Positions 25,747 to 33,572 of a DNA stretch of 47,477 nt are shown here, piece after piece. The position numbers were made by a program, and so were the translations under genes. Below the pieces are notes generated by a model. It made no database searches and was not told the DNA's origin. It saw only the letters and a list, made by a program, of their open reading frames with translations. Origin of the DNA: an uncultured Nitratireductor sp. (GTDB taxonomy: Bacteria > Pseudomonadota > Alphaproteobacteria > Rhizobiales > Rhizobiaceae); assembly GCF_913053745.1 (NCBI RefSeq), contig NZ_CAJXGF010000015.1:1-47477 (forward strand). The letters are read 5' to 3'. Each line of letters begins with the position of its first letter. Position 1 is the first letter of the stretch.

Positions 25747-26166
25747 GTGGATCCGCTTTCCGCTTCCTTGAAAGTCGCCGCTTCCGGCCTGCAAGCGCAG
25801 TCCGAACGCATGCAGGTCGTGTCGGAAAACCTGGCGAACGCAAAATCCACCAGCGATATACCCGGCGGCGATCCCTATCGGCGCAAAACGATCAGCTTCG
25901 TCGCCGAACTCGACCGCAATATCGGTGGCAGCGTCGTCGAAGTCGGTTCCGTCGCACGCGACCCCACCGAATTCACACTTGAGTTCAATCCCGGTCACGA
26001 GGCCGCCGACGAGCGTGGCTATGTGAAAATGCCGAACGTCAACGTGCTGATCGAGATGGCCGACATGCGCGAGGCCAATCGCGGTTACGAAGCGAACCTG
26101 CAGGTCATCAAGCAGGCACGCGAACTCATTTCCATGACCATTGATTTGATGCGGAGCCAGTCATGA
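25747..26166 (+). CDS. flgC: Flagellar rod protein FlgC
   Basis: Proximal rod subunit of 139 aa. It starts with GTG three bases after the flgB stop. Signatures are [29 protein letters not shown] at the N-terminus and [26 protein letters not shown] near the C-terminus, the segments that pack into the rod. The stop overlaps the fliE start as ATGA. The non-ATG start and tight spacing suggest that translation follows directly from flgB. Confidence 0.95.
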   Translation: MDPLSASLKVAASGLQAQSERMQVVSENLANAKSTSDIPGGDPYRRKTISFVAELDRNIGGSVVEVGSVARDPTEFTLEFNPGHEAADERGYVKMPNVNVLIEMADMREANRGYEANLQVIKQARELISMTIDLMRSQS

Positions 26167-26471
26167 TCCCTCCCGTAGGCAGTATTGCCCCTTCCACCCT
26201 GACCGAAACCACCGGCCTTCAATCCGCGCGCCAAACGCCCGCCTCCGAAACCGGCGAGGCGTTCAGCGCCATGCTCGGCGAAGCTGCCGCCGACACGGTC
26301 GCCAAGTTGAACCACGCCGAAGGACTTTCGCTCAAAGCACTTCAGGGCGAGGCCGAGACCCGCGAAGTTGTGGATGCGGTCATGAGTGCCGAACAGGCAC
26401 TTCAGGCCTCCATTGCCGTACGCGACAAACTCGTCACCGCCTATCTCGACATCAGCCGCATGGCCATCTGA
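26163..26471 (+). CDS. fliE: Hook-basal body complex protein FliE
   Basis: Small protein of 102 aa that joins the MS ring to the rod. The N-terminal third is variable; the conserved helical C-terminus is present ([70 protein letters not shown]). Length matches the family (about 100-110 aa). It overlaps flgC by 4 bp and lies 12 bp upstream of flgG. Confidence 0.93.
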   Translation: MIPPVGSIAPSTLTETTGLQSARQTPASETGEAFSAMLGEAAADTVAKLNHAEGLSLKALQGEAETREVVDAVMSAEQALQASIAVRDKLVTAYLDISRMAI

Positions 26472-26483
26472 GGAGCCTGATCA

Positions 26484-27272
26484 ATGAAAGCCCTGTCGAT
26501 CGCCGCAACCGGCATGAGCGCCCAACAGCTCAATCTGGAAGTCATCGCCAACAACATCGCCAACATCAACACCACCGGCTTCAAGCGCGCCCGTGCCGAG
26601 TTCTCGGACCTGCTCTACCAGACCGAGCGCATGCAGGGCGTTCCAAGCCGCGCCAACCAGGCCATCGTGCCGGAGGGCGCCAATGTGGGCCTGGGCGTTA
26701 AGGCCGCCGCCGTGCGCAACCTTCACATTCAGGGGCCGATGAACAACACCGGAAACAAGCTCGATGTGGCATTGGTCGGCAAGGGCTGGTTCGAGATAGA
26801 AGGCACGGACGGCGAACCACTCTACACGCGCGCCGGCTCGTTCAACACCAATGCCACCGGTCAACTCGTCACCACGCAGGGTTACAACGTCAATCCGGCA
26901 ATCGTCATTCCGGAGGACGCCGTGGAGGTTGTGATCAACAAGACCGGCCAGGTCTTCGCCCGCATCGATGGCCAGGCAGAGCTTCAAGACCTGGGTCAGC
27001 TCACCTTGGCCAACTTCGCCAACGAGGCGGGGCTCGATCCGATCGGAGACAATCTCTTCCGCGAGACGCCGGCTTCAGGTGCCGCCATCCAGGGCGTACC
27101 GGGCGATCCCGGCTTCGCCGTTATCGAGCAGGGTTATCTCGAGGGCTCCAACGTGGATCCGGTGAAAGAAATCACCGAACTGATCTCTGCGCAACGCGCC
27201 TATGAGATGAACTCCAAAGTCATTCGCGCGGCCGACGAAATGGCTGCAACCGTCACACAGTCGATCCGGTAG
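26484..27272 (+). CDS. flgG: Distal rod protein FlgG
   Basis: Major distal rod subunit of 262 aa, the standard length. It starts [40 protein letters not shown], the classic FlgG signature, and ends with [35 protein letters not shown]. The middle domain is complete. It is longer than FlgF in this window and shares the N- and C-terminal pattern. The ATG follows GAGGAGCC. flgA begins 6 bp after it. Confidence 0.96.
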   Translation: MKALSIAATGMSAQQLNLEVIANNIANINTTGFKRARAEFSDLLYQTERMQGVPSRANQAIVPEGANVGLGVKAAAVRNLHIQGPMNNTGNKLDVALVGKGWFEIEGTDGEPLYTRAGSFNTNATGQLVTTQGYNVNPAIVIPEDAVEVVINKTGQVFARIDGQAELQDLGQLTLANFANEAGLDPIGDNLFRETPASGAAIQGVPGDPGFAVIEQGYLEGSNVDPVKEITELISAQRAYEMNSKVIRAADEMAATVTQSIR

Positions 27273-27278
27273 GTTGGC

Positions 27279-27746
27279 ATGAACCGGCACAGCCCCTTCC
27301 ACGCGCTCTTTCTCGCACTGGTCAGCATTGTCGCGACCGGCCTTTCGGCTGCGGCGCAGGAACAGGCGGTTGTGTCAACTCGCGTCATCTATCCCGGTGA
27401 GACCATTGCCATCGACGCGCTCGACGAGGTGGTCTTGCGCCGCCCGCCGCGCGGCAACACGGCGATCGCCCGCATGCTCGAAGACATTGACGGCAAGGTT
27501 GCCCGGCGCACACTGCTGCCGGGACGGCTCATACCCGTCAGCTATGTTCGCGACGCCTATCTGGTCGAAACGGGCAGCCCTGTTACCGTCACCTTAAGCG
27601 AAGGTGCCCTCACCATCTCATTGCGGGCAGTCCCCCTTCAGGCCGGCGCCGCCGGCGACATGATCCGATTGCGCAACATCGAAAGCGGGCGCACCTTCAT
27701 GGGCGTGGTGCTTGCCGACGGAACCGTCCAGGTCGGTGCCATATGA
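27279..27746 (+). CDS. flgA: P-ring assembly chaperone FlgA
   Basis: Periplasmic chaperone of 155 aa that assists FlgI assembly into the P ring. A signal peptide (HALFLALVSIVATGLSAAAQ) is followed by the SAF-like domain (VVSTRVIYPGETIAIDALDEVVLRRPP...RTLLPGRLIPVSYVRDAYLVETGSPVTVTLSEGALTI) and the C-terminal IESGRTFMGVVLADGTVQV. It is shorter than the E. coli protein, which has an extra N-terminal domain; the short form is usual in rhizobia. The stop overlaps the flgI start. Confidence 0.92.
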   Translation: MNRHSPFHALFLALVSIVATGLSAAAQEQAVVSTRVIYPGETIAIDALDEVVLRRPPRGNTAIARMLEDIDGKVARRTLLPGRLIPVSYVRDAYLVETGSPVTVTLSEGALTISLRAVPLQAGAAGDMIRLRNIESGRTFMGVVLADGTVQVGAI

Positions 27747-28843
27747 TCCCCCGCCTCTTCCTTGCAGTGATGATCATAGCGCTGGCCCTTCCGGCCGGCG
27801 CGGCTTCGCGCATCAAGGACATCGCCATGCTGCAAGCCGCACGCGACAACCAGCTTGTCGGCTATGGCTTGGTGATCGGCCTCCAGGGCAGCGGTGACAG
27901 CCTGCGCAATTCGCCCTTCACCGAACAATCCATGCGCGCCATGCTCGAGAATCTCGGTATAGCGTCCGAAGGTGGACGCGCCCGCGCAAAGAATGTCGCC
28001 GCAGTGATTGTGACGGCGAATCTGCCACCATTCGTCCAATCCGGTGCGCGCATCGACGTCAATGTTTCGTCGCTCGGCGATGCGACCTCTCTTGCCGGCG
28101 GAACGTTGGTCATGACCCCGATGCGCGCCGCCGACGGCGAGATTTACGCCGTGGCTCAGGGATCGGTCATCGTCTCCGGCTTCAGTGCCCAAGGTCAGGC
28201 CGAGACGCTGACCCAAGGTGTTCCCACGTCCGGACGCGTCCCCAACGGCGCAATCATCGAGCGCAAGGTCGAAGCCTCCATGTCCGACAGTGCAACGCTG
28301 GTGCTGCAATTGCGCAATGCCGACTTTTCCACCGCCGTACGGGTCACCGATGCGATCAACACCTATACGGGTTCGCGCTTCGGCGCGCGGCTCGCCAAGG
28401 AAGAAGATGCGCGCACCATTCGCATTCGTCGACCGAAGGGCATTTCCTATGCCCGCTTTTACGCAGAGATCGAAAATCTCATGGTGGAGTCGGATGCCCC
28501 CGCCCGCGTCGTGGTCGACGAGCGTACCGGCACGGTGGTCATCGGCAACGATGTGCGCATCTCCCGCGTCGCCATCAGCCACGGTACACTCACCGTGCGC
28601 ATCACCGAAACGCCACGTGTGGTCCAGCCCGAACCGTTTTCACGCGGCGAAACGGCCGTCGAGCCGTTCACCGAAATCGAAGCCGACCAGCCCGACGCCA
28701 ATGTAGCGCTGCTGGACGGACCCAACCTGCAAACCCTCGTTTCCGGCCTCAACCGGCTGGGCGTGAAGCCCGATGGCATCATCGCCATTCTTCAGGGCAT
28801 CAAGTCCGCCGGCGCTTTGCAGGCCGAACTCGTGCTGCAATAG
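27743..28843 (+). CDS. flgI: Flagellar P-ring protein FlgI
   Basis: Periplasmic ring protein of 366 aa, normal length. A signal peptide (IPRLFLAVMIIALALPAGAA) is followed by the diagnostic SRIKDIAMLQAARDNQLVGYGLVIGLQGSGDSLRNSPFTEQS. The C-terminal part has LNRLGVKPDGIIAILQGIKSAGALQAELVLQ. It overlaps flgA by 4 bp, so chaperone and client are translated together. The next gene, motE, follows immediately. Confidence 0.96.
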   Translation: MIPRLFLAVMIIALALPAGAASRIKDIAMLQAARDNQLVGYGLVIGLQGSGDSLRNSPFTEQSMRAMLENLGIASEGGRARAKNVAAVIVTANLPPFVQSGARIDVNVSSLGDATSLAGGTLVMTPMRAADGEIYAVAQGSVIVSGFSAQGQAETLTQGVPTSGRVPNGAIIERKVEASMSDSATLVLQLRNADFSTAVRVTDAINTYTGSRFGARLAKEEDARTIRIRRPKGISYARFYAEIENLMVESDAPARVVVDERTGTVVIGNDVRISRVAISHGTLTVRITETPRVVQPEPFSRGETAVEPFTEIEADQPDANVALLDGPNLQTLVSGLNRLGVKPDGIIAILQGIKSAGALQAELVLQ

Positions 28844-28852
28844 GTGCGCCGT

Positions 28853-29365
28853 ATGCCCCGCAGGATCCGATTGAAGCAATTTGCCATAAGCGCCTTCGCG
28901 GGCATCGTGTTTGCTACGCAGACCGCGCCGCTTCACGCTTTGGCGGCAGACGACCCGACTGGCATGAAGCCGGACGAAGTGGAGCGCTTTTGCGCCAATA
29001 TCGCCGATGCCGCGCGCGACCGGCGCTATGCGCTCCAGGCCATGGAACTGGAGAAACTCAAGGGCGAGGTAGACGAACGCATCGCAGCGCTGGAAGAGAA
29101 GCGCGCCGACTACGAGGGATGGTTGGAGCGTCGCAACGACTTTCTGGCACAGGCTGAGGCCGGCATCGTCGAGATCTATTCGTCGATGCGGCCCGACGCC
29201 GCTGCCGAACGTCTGGCGGAAGTGCGCGTCGAACTCGCCGCCGCCATCCTGATGAAGCTGGAGCCGCGCACCGCCGGCATCATCCTCAATGAAATGAACA
29301 GCAAATCCGCTGCGACGCTGACGACCATCATTGCCAGTGCCGCGCGTCCGGAGGACCCGACATGA
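28853..29365 (+). CDS. motE: MotE, periplasmic chaperone for MotC
   Basis: Exported protein of 170 aa; in S. meliloti MotE folds and stabilises MotC in the periplasm. I use the ATG at 28853, which has AGGTG 6 nt upstream, rather than the GTG at 28844 that abuts the flgI stop. A basic N-terminus and hydrophobic segment (FAISAFAGIVFATQTAPLHALA) act as a signal peptide. A helical coiled-coil region (about 60-105) precedes a C-terminal MgtE-N-like segment (AAAILMKLEPRTAGIILNEMNSKSAATLTTII). It sits between flgI and flgH; the stop overlaps the flgH start (ATGA). Confidence 0.88.
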   Translation: MPRRIRLKQFAISAFAGIVFATQTAPLHALAADDPTGMKPDEVERFCANIADAARDRRYALQAMELEKLKGEVDERIAALEEKRADYEGWLERRNDFLAQAEAGIVEIYSSMRPDAAAERLAEVRVELAAAILMKLEPRTAGIILNEMNSKSAATLTTIIASAARPEDPT

Positions 29366-30066
29366 CGTTCCGGCCCGTACTGCTTCTGCCGCTTGTCTTC
29401 GTCGCAGGCTGCTCGCAATCGCTGAAGGAAATAGGCAAGGAACCGACCATGACCCAGGTCGGTGCCACCATCGATCCGGAAGTGATGGCCGCCTACAATT
29501 ATCCAAAACGGCCTGCTCCCGCCCTCACGCGCTACTCGCTGTGGGACGACAAGCAAAGCCGCCTCTTTACCGATCCGCGCGCACTCAATGTCGGCGACAT
29601 ACTGACTGTCGAAATCTCCATCAACGACAAGGCCCGTTTCAAGAACGAATCCGAACGCTCGCGCGACGCGGCGCGCAGCCTGGGCCTTTCGGGATCCTAC
29701 TCGGTCGGTGGTGCCGGTTCCTCTGCGGCCGCCGAAGGCCAGATCGGCTCGGGCACCTCAACCGCGGGTGGCGGACAAACCGAACGCTCGGAGAATATTC
29801 GCCTTCTGGTGGCTGCAGTGGTCACGCAGGTTCTGTCGAACGGCAATCTGCGCATTCGCGGCACACAGGAAGTGCGCGTCAACGCGGAGCTGCGCATCCT
29901 TACAATCGAGGGCATCGTGCGGCCGAGCGACATCGACCCGCAGAACATGATCTCCTACGAGCGTATCGCCGAAGCCCGCATCTCCTATGGCGGGCGCGGG
30001 CGGATCAGCGAGGTACAGCAGCCACCCTACGGCCAGCAGTTTCTCGACCAGGTGCTTCCATTCTAA
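29362..30066 (+). CDS. flgH: Flagellar L-ring lipoprotein FlgH
   Basis: Outer-membrane ring protein of 234 aa. The N-terminus is a lipoprotein signal with lipobox VAGC (Cys about residue 17), so it is lipid-anchored. The body has the family signatures SLWDDKQSRLFTDPRALNVGDILTVEI and LRIRGTQEVRVNAELRILTIEGIVRPSDI, and a Gly/Ser-rich stretch (about 115-140). It ends EVQQPPYGQQFLDQVLPF, as FlgH proteins typically do. It overlaps motE and is followed by fliL after 23 bp. Confidence 0.96.
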   Translation: MTFRPVLLLPLVFVAGCSQSLKEIGKEPTMTQVGATIDPEVMAAYNYPKRPAPALTRYSLWDDKQSRLFTDPRALNVGDILTVEISINDKARFKNESERSRDAARSLGLSGSYSVGGAGSSAAAEGQIGSGTSTAGGGQTERSENIRLLVAAVVTQVLSNGNLRIRGTQEVRVNAELRILTIEGIVRPSDIDPQNMISYERIAEARISYGGRGRISEVQQPPYGQQFLDQVLPF

Positions 30067-30089
30067 CCGCCGCCGGAGCCTGAACACGC

Positions 30090-30590
30090 ATGGCGTTACT
30101 CGAACAACAACCATCGCAGAACAAGGGGCCTTCCCTCGCCGTTCAGTTGGCGATGCTATTGGTCATGTCCGCGCTCGCCGCAGGCGCCGCCTGGCTCGCC
30201 GGCAGCTACCTGGAAAGCAGGACCGTCGGCGAAGATACCGATACGGCAATGGCTGAAAGCGGCGCGCACGACGAAGCGACGGACGAAGAGAACAAGCCCC
30301 GCGAACCGGCAGGCGTATACGCCATCGAACCGATTACCACCAATCTCGCGGAACCCAGCGAGGTGTGGGTGCGCGCGGAAATGGCACTCGTCTTCGAAGG
30401 TGAGCCCGATGCAGCAATCGCCGAAGCCGTGCACCAGGATCTGTTTGCCTATCTGCGCACCGTAAAACTACGCCAGGTGGAGACCGCCAGCGGCTTTCAA
30501 CATCTACGTTCCGATCTGACCGAACGCGCCAGCATCCGCAGCGAAGGTGCTGTGAAACAGATTCTTTTCCGGGCCCTTCTGTTCGAATGA
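30090..30590 (+). CDS. fliL: Flagellar stator-associated protein FliL
   Basis: Single-pass inner-membrane protein of 166 aa that associates with the stators and basal body. One membrane helix (VQLAMLLVMSALAAGAAWLAGSYL, about 18-41) is followed by an acidic linker and a periplasmic stomatin-like domain (YAIEPITTNLAEPSEVWVRAEMALVFEG...LRTVKLRQVETASGFQHLRSDLTERA). The stop overlaps the fliP start as ATGA. Confidence 0.93.
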   Translation: MALLEQQPSQNKGPSLAVQLAMLLVMSALAAGAAWLAGSYLESRTVGEDTDTAMAESGAHDEATDEENKPREPAGVYAIEPITTNLAEPSEVWVRAEMALVFEGEPDAAIAEAVHQDLFAYLRTVKLRQVETASGFQHLRSDLTERASIRSEGAVKQILFRALLFE

Positions 30591-31327
30591 AACGCCTTCT
30601 CCTATCGATTGTCGGCGTGCTTCTTCTGCCTTCCGCGGCAATGGCGCAGACCCTCGACCTCGGCGCTCTGACCGGCGCCGACGGTTCGACCATCGGCACG
30701 ATCATTCAGCTTTTCGGCCTGCTGACGGTGCTTTCCGTCGCACCCGGAATCCTGATCATGGTCACGAGCTTCACCCGTTTCGTGATCGCCTTTTCCATCC
30801 TGCGCGCCGGCATGGGATTGCCGACGACACCGGCCAACCTGATCCTCATCAGCCTGTCGCTGTTCATGACCTTCTACGTCATGACCCCCACATTCGACCG
30901 CGCCTGGGCGGAAGGAATTCGCCCGCTGATGAACAACGAGATCAGCGAACAGGATGCCGTACAGCGCATCGCGGAGCCATTCCGGGGCTTCATGGTCAAT
31001 AATGTGCGCGAAAGAGATTTCGCCCTCTTCGCCGACCTTGCCGCAGAGCGCGGAAACGTCGACATCGACGTGACGGTCGAAACCGCCGATCTGCGCGTGC
31101 TCGTACCCGCTTTCATGATTTCGGAGATTCGACGCGGCTTCGAGATCGGGTTTCTGATCGTGCTACCGTTTCTTGTGATCGACCTGATCGTCGCCACCAT
31201 TACCATGTCCATGGGCATGATGATGCTTCCGCCCACCGTCGTTTCCTTGCCGTTCAAGATACTGTTCTTCGTCCTCATCGACGGCTGGAACCTGCTCGTG
31301 GGCAGTCTCGTGCGATCCTTCGTCTAG
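30587..31327 (+). CDS. fliP: Flagellar export gate protein FliP
   Basis: Core subunit of the type III export gate, 246 aa, with a cleavable signal peptide (KRLLLSIVGVLLLPSAAMAQ) as is usual for FliP. Membrane segments include LFGLLTVLSVAPGILIMVTSFTRFVIAFSILR and LIVLPFLVIDLIVATITMSMGMMMLPP, both diagnostic. It ends the flgB operon; fliO is absent, as in other rhizobial loci. A 186-bp gap with flagellin regulatory sequence follows. Partner fliQ and flhA are about 15 kb downstream. Confidence 0.96.
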   Translation: MKRLLLSIVGVLLLPSAAMAQTLDLGALTGADGSTIGTIIQLFGLLTVLSVAPGILIMVTSFTRFVIAFSILRAGMGLPTTPANLILISLSLFMTFYVMTPTFDRAWAEGIRPLMNNEISEQDAVQRIAEPFRGFMVNNVRERDFALFADLAAERGNVDIDVTVETADLRVLVPAFMISEIRRGFEIGFLIVLPFLVIDLIVATITMSMGMMMLPPTVVSLPFKILFFVLIDGWNLLVGSLVRSFV

Positions 31328-31513
31328 CGAGAAATCGCTCGCCCGGGAAAATAACGTCCATACATTAGCTTTTTGGTAGGAAATCGCCGCCATAAATGCC
31401 CCCAAGCATGGCGGACAGATCCTGCAACGGGATCAAGGGCATGATGCCGCTCCGTCATACCGGTGAGCCCGGTATGTCCCTCGTTTGTTTTGTATTTCAG
31501 GGGCGTTTATCCC
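31328..31513 (+). promoter_or_regulatory. Upstream region and leader of the first flagellin gene
   Basis: It contains CCGCCAT (31387-31393) and its inverted copy ATGGCGG (31408-31414). The left arm overlaps CGCCATAAATG, which closely matches CGCCGTATATG (32537-32547) before the second flagellin; both could be -10 regions. Nearer the gene, CATACCGG-TGAGC-CCGGTATG (31456-31476) forms an 8-bp hairpin about 37 nt before the ATG, a plausible site for FlbT-type post-transcriptional control. It lacks the CRCRCAAG-N9-CTA element. Confidence 0.5.
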
Positions 31514-32383
31514 ATGGCAAGTCTTATGACCAACGCGTCGGCAATGACCGCGCTGCAGACCCTCAACACCATCTCCAAGAACATGGACACCACCCAGTCC
31601 CGCATTTCGACGGGCCTGCGCGTGGCGGAAGCCTCCGACAATGCGGCTTACTGGTCGATCGCGACTTCGATGAAGTCCGACAACAAGGCCCTTTCCAGCG
31701 TTCAGGATGCTTTGGGTCTCGGTGCCGGCAAGCTCGACACGGCCTACACGGGTATCAACGAAGTCATCGACACCGTCGACAAAATCAAGCAGAAGCTTGT
31801 GACGGCACGCGGTGCTTCGCAGGAAGACCAGCAGAAGATCCAGAGCGAGATCGAGGCACTTCAGTCTCACATCACTTCGGTCGTCGGCAACTCCAATTAT
31901 GCCGGCTCCAACATCATCCAGGACAACGCCGATGTGAACGTCGTTGCTTCCTACAACCGTGATGGCACCACCGTTACGGTCGACCAGATCACGCTCACGG
32001 GTGCCGATGTTCTGGTGCTGGACGCCGCCGGGGCGGCCGGTAGCGCTTCGACCGTGGTCACCGCTGGCTGGTTCGATGCTTCGGGCGGTGCAATCGCCGA
32101 CACAGCGATCGACACCATGCTGGGCGAAGTGGAAACCGCACTTTCCACGCTTGCCGACCAGGCTGCGGATCTCGGTGCAGCCAAGTCGCGCGTCGATCTT
32201 CAGAAAGACTTCGTCTCGAAGCTTTCCGATGCCATCGAGCGTGGTGTTGGCCAGTTGGTCGATGCGGACATGAACGAAGAGTCGGCTCGTCTTTCGGCCC
32301 TGCAGGTTCAGCAGCAGCTGGGCGTTCAGGCGCTGTCGATCGCCAACTCCAACTCGCAGAACATTCTGTCGCTGTTCCGCTAA
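31514..32383 (+). CDS. Flagellin, first of a tandem pair
   Basis: Filament protein of 289 aa. The ATG at 31514 gives the standard start MASLMTNASAMTALQTLNTI; in-frame codons upstream lie in the leader. Conserved N-terminal (about 1-130) and C-terminal (about 205-289, ending IANSNSQNILSLFR) helical domains flank a short variable region of about 70 residues, so D2/D3 domains are minimal, as in other alphaproteobacterial flagellins. Its length is identical to that of the second flagellin, with long near-identical stretches (VAEASDNAAYWSIAT, SVQDALGLGAGK, RGVGQLVDADMNEES). It is followed by a strong terminator, so it is transcribed alone. Confidence 0.96.
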   Translation: MASLMTNASAMTALQTLNTISKNMDTTQSRISTGLRVAEASDNAAYWSIATSMKSDNKALSSVQDALGLGAGKLDTAYTGINEVIDTVDKIKQKLVTARGASQEDQQKIQSEIEALQSHITSVVGNSNYAGSNIIQDNADVNVVASYNRDGTTVTVDQITLTGADVLVLDAAGAAGSASTVVTAGWFDASGGAIADTAIDTMLGEVETALSTLADQAADLGAAKSRVDLQKDFVSKLSDAIERGVGQLVDADMNEESARLSALQVQQQLGVQALSIANSNSQNILSLFR

Positions 32384-32426
32384 GCGATCGATCCCGGACA
32401 TTCAGCGCCGGTATCCTTCAGAACCG

Positions 32427-32461
32427 ATCGGGCCGCTCGTAAGAGCGGCCCGATTTTTTTT
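32427..32461 (+). terminator. Rho-independent terminator after the first flagellin
   Basis: ATCGGGCCGCTC-GTAA-GAGCGGCCCGAT is a perfect 12-bp stem with a 4-nt loop followed by a run of seven or more T. It lies 44 bp after the flagellin stop and is the best terminator in the window. Confidence 0.95.
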
Positions 32462-32487
32462 GTGCAGTCTACAGCAGGCATCTTGCG

Positions 32488-32547
32488 TTAATCGGCTGTT
32501 AACCATGTGAGTCTACTCATTGTTAACCATACCCGGCGCCGTATATG
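32488..32547 (+). promoter_or_regulatory. CtrA-type box and TTAACCAT repeats before the second flagellin
   Basis: TTAA-TCGGCTG-TTAAC (32488-32503) matches the full CtrA consensus TTAA-N7-TTAAC. TGTTAACCAT occurs twice, at 32497-32506 and 32521-32530, 24 bp apart, with a GAGTC (GANTC-type methylation) site between them (32509-32513). A possible -10, CGCCGTATATG (32537-32547), follows. CtrA control of flagellin genes is known in Caulobacter; here it is inferred from the site only. Confidence 0.65.
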
Positions 32548-32585
32548 GGCGCGGATCGGGGGCGGCTGAACAAAGGGGTGATCAC

Positions 32586-33455
32586 GTGGCCAGCATCATG
32601 ACCAACACATCTGCGATGGTTGCATTGCAGAGCCTGAAAGCGACCAACAAGTCCATGGACGTGGTGCAGGGACGCATCTCCACGGGTTACCGTGTCGCCG
32701 AAGCGAGTGACAATGCGGCCTATTGGTCGATCGCGACCACTATGCGTTCCGACAACAAGGCTCTATCGGCCGTCCAGGACGCGCTCGGGCTCGGTGCCGG
32801 CAAGATCGACACGTCCTACACCGCCATGAACAACGTTCTGGAGGCTGTCGATTCCATCAAGTCGAAGCTGGTGACCGCACGCGGCGCAAGTGCCGAGAAC
32901 CAGGGCAAGATCCAGGCTGAAATCGACATCCTGCTCGATCAGATCAGAAGTGCCGCCACCGGCGCAAGCTACGCCGGCACCAACGTTCTCGCCACCGATG
33001 ACACCGGCGATATGGAGGTCGTCTCCGCATATAACCGATCCTCGGCCGGCACCGTCACCGTCGACACCATCCAGATCGACATCGCCAGCGTCAAGCTGTT
33101 CGCCGCCGGTGGTCTGCCGGGCGGTCTCGCCGACGACATCATGCAGATCGACATCGTCACCAACGGAGCGGATGCCGACATCGACGGTTATCTCACGGAC
33201 GTTGAAACGGCCCTGTCCAGCATGTCGACGGCAGCCGCCGACCTCGGCGCCGCCAAGACCCGGCTCGATCTGCAGAAGGATTTCGTTTCCAACCTGATGG
33301 ACTCTATCGAGCGCGGCGTCGGCCAACTCGTCGACGCCGACATGAACGAAGAGTCCACCCGCCTGCAGGCCCTTCAGGTTCAGCAGCAGCTCGGCATTCA
33401 GGCATTGGCCATCGCCAACCAGAATGCCCAGAGCATTCTCGCTCTGTTCAAATAG
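32586..33455 (+). CDS. Flagellin, second of a tandem pair
   Basis: Filament protein of 289 aa. The start is GTG at 32586 (reading VASIMTNTSAMVALQSLKAT), preceded by AAAGGGG; the frame extends to 32520 but through the promoter region. It shares with the first flagellin the N-terminal domain (RVAEASDNAAYWSIAT, SVQDALGLGAGK-type) and C-terminal domain (DLQKDFVSNLMDSIERGVGQLVDADMNEES, ending LALFK), and differs mainly at about 130-205. GTG versus ATG initiation and a CtrA box upstream indicate that this copy is regulated differently from its neighbour, either as a minor or a timed filament subunit. Confidence 0.96.
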   Translation: MASIMTNTSAMVALQSLKATNKSMDVVQGRISTGYRVAEASDNAAYWSIATTMRSDNKALSAVQDALGLGAGKIDTSYTAMNNVLEAVDSIKSKLVTARGASAENQGKIQAEIDILLDQIRSAATGASYAGTNVLATDDTGDMEVVSAYNRSSAGTVTVDTIQIDIASVKLFAAGGLPGGLADDIMQIDIVTNGADADIDGYLTDVETALSSMSTAAADLGAAKTRLDLQKDFVSNLMDSIERGVGQLVDADMNEESTRLQALQVQQQLGIQALAIANQNAQSILALFK

Positions 33456-33482
33456 CCGCACGATCTCGACACAGCCGATTTC

Positions 33483-33511
33483 GAAATGGGGTCGCATCGC
33501 GGCCCCATTTC
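33483..33511 (+). terminator. Probable terminator after the second flagellin
   Basis: GAAATGGGG and CCCCATTTC pair as a 9-bp stem; the inner bases CGC/GCG extend it, with one T-G wobble. Only a short T-run (ATTTT) follows, so termination may be partial. It lies just before the fliF promoter element. Confidence 0.65.
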
Positions 33512-33516
33512 ATTTT

Positions 33517-33536
33517 CGCACAAGCTTCGACCTCTA
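33517..33536 (+). promoter_or_regulatory. Flagellar operon element, fliF copy
   Basis: CGCACAAG, nine bases, CTA, ending 36 nt before the TTG start chosen for fliF, immediately after the flagellin terminator. In Brucella the regulator FtcR acts on the fliF promoter (established), which makes this copy the best candidate for testing Rem/FtcR binding. Confidence 0.7.
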
Positions 33537-33572
33537 GTCTCCCCGACAGATTTCGTATGGGAGCATTGGGCG

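Noticed and set aside
33486..33572. Longer fliF and flagellin starts upstream of the chosen codons
   Set aside because: The extensions run through the promoter element or terminator and add residues unlike family members; a ribosome-binding site is present at the chosen starts.
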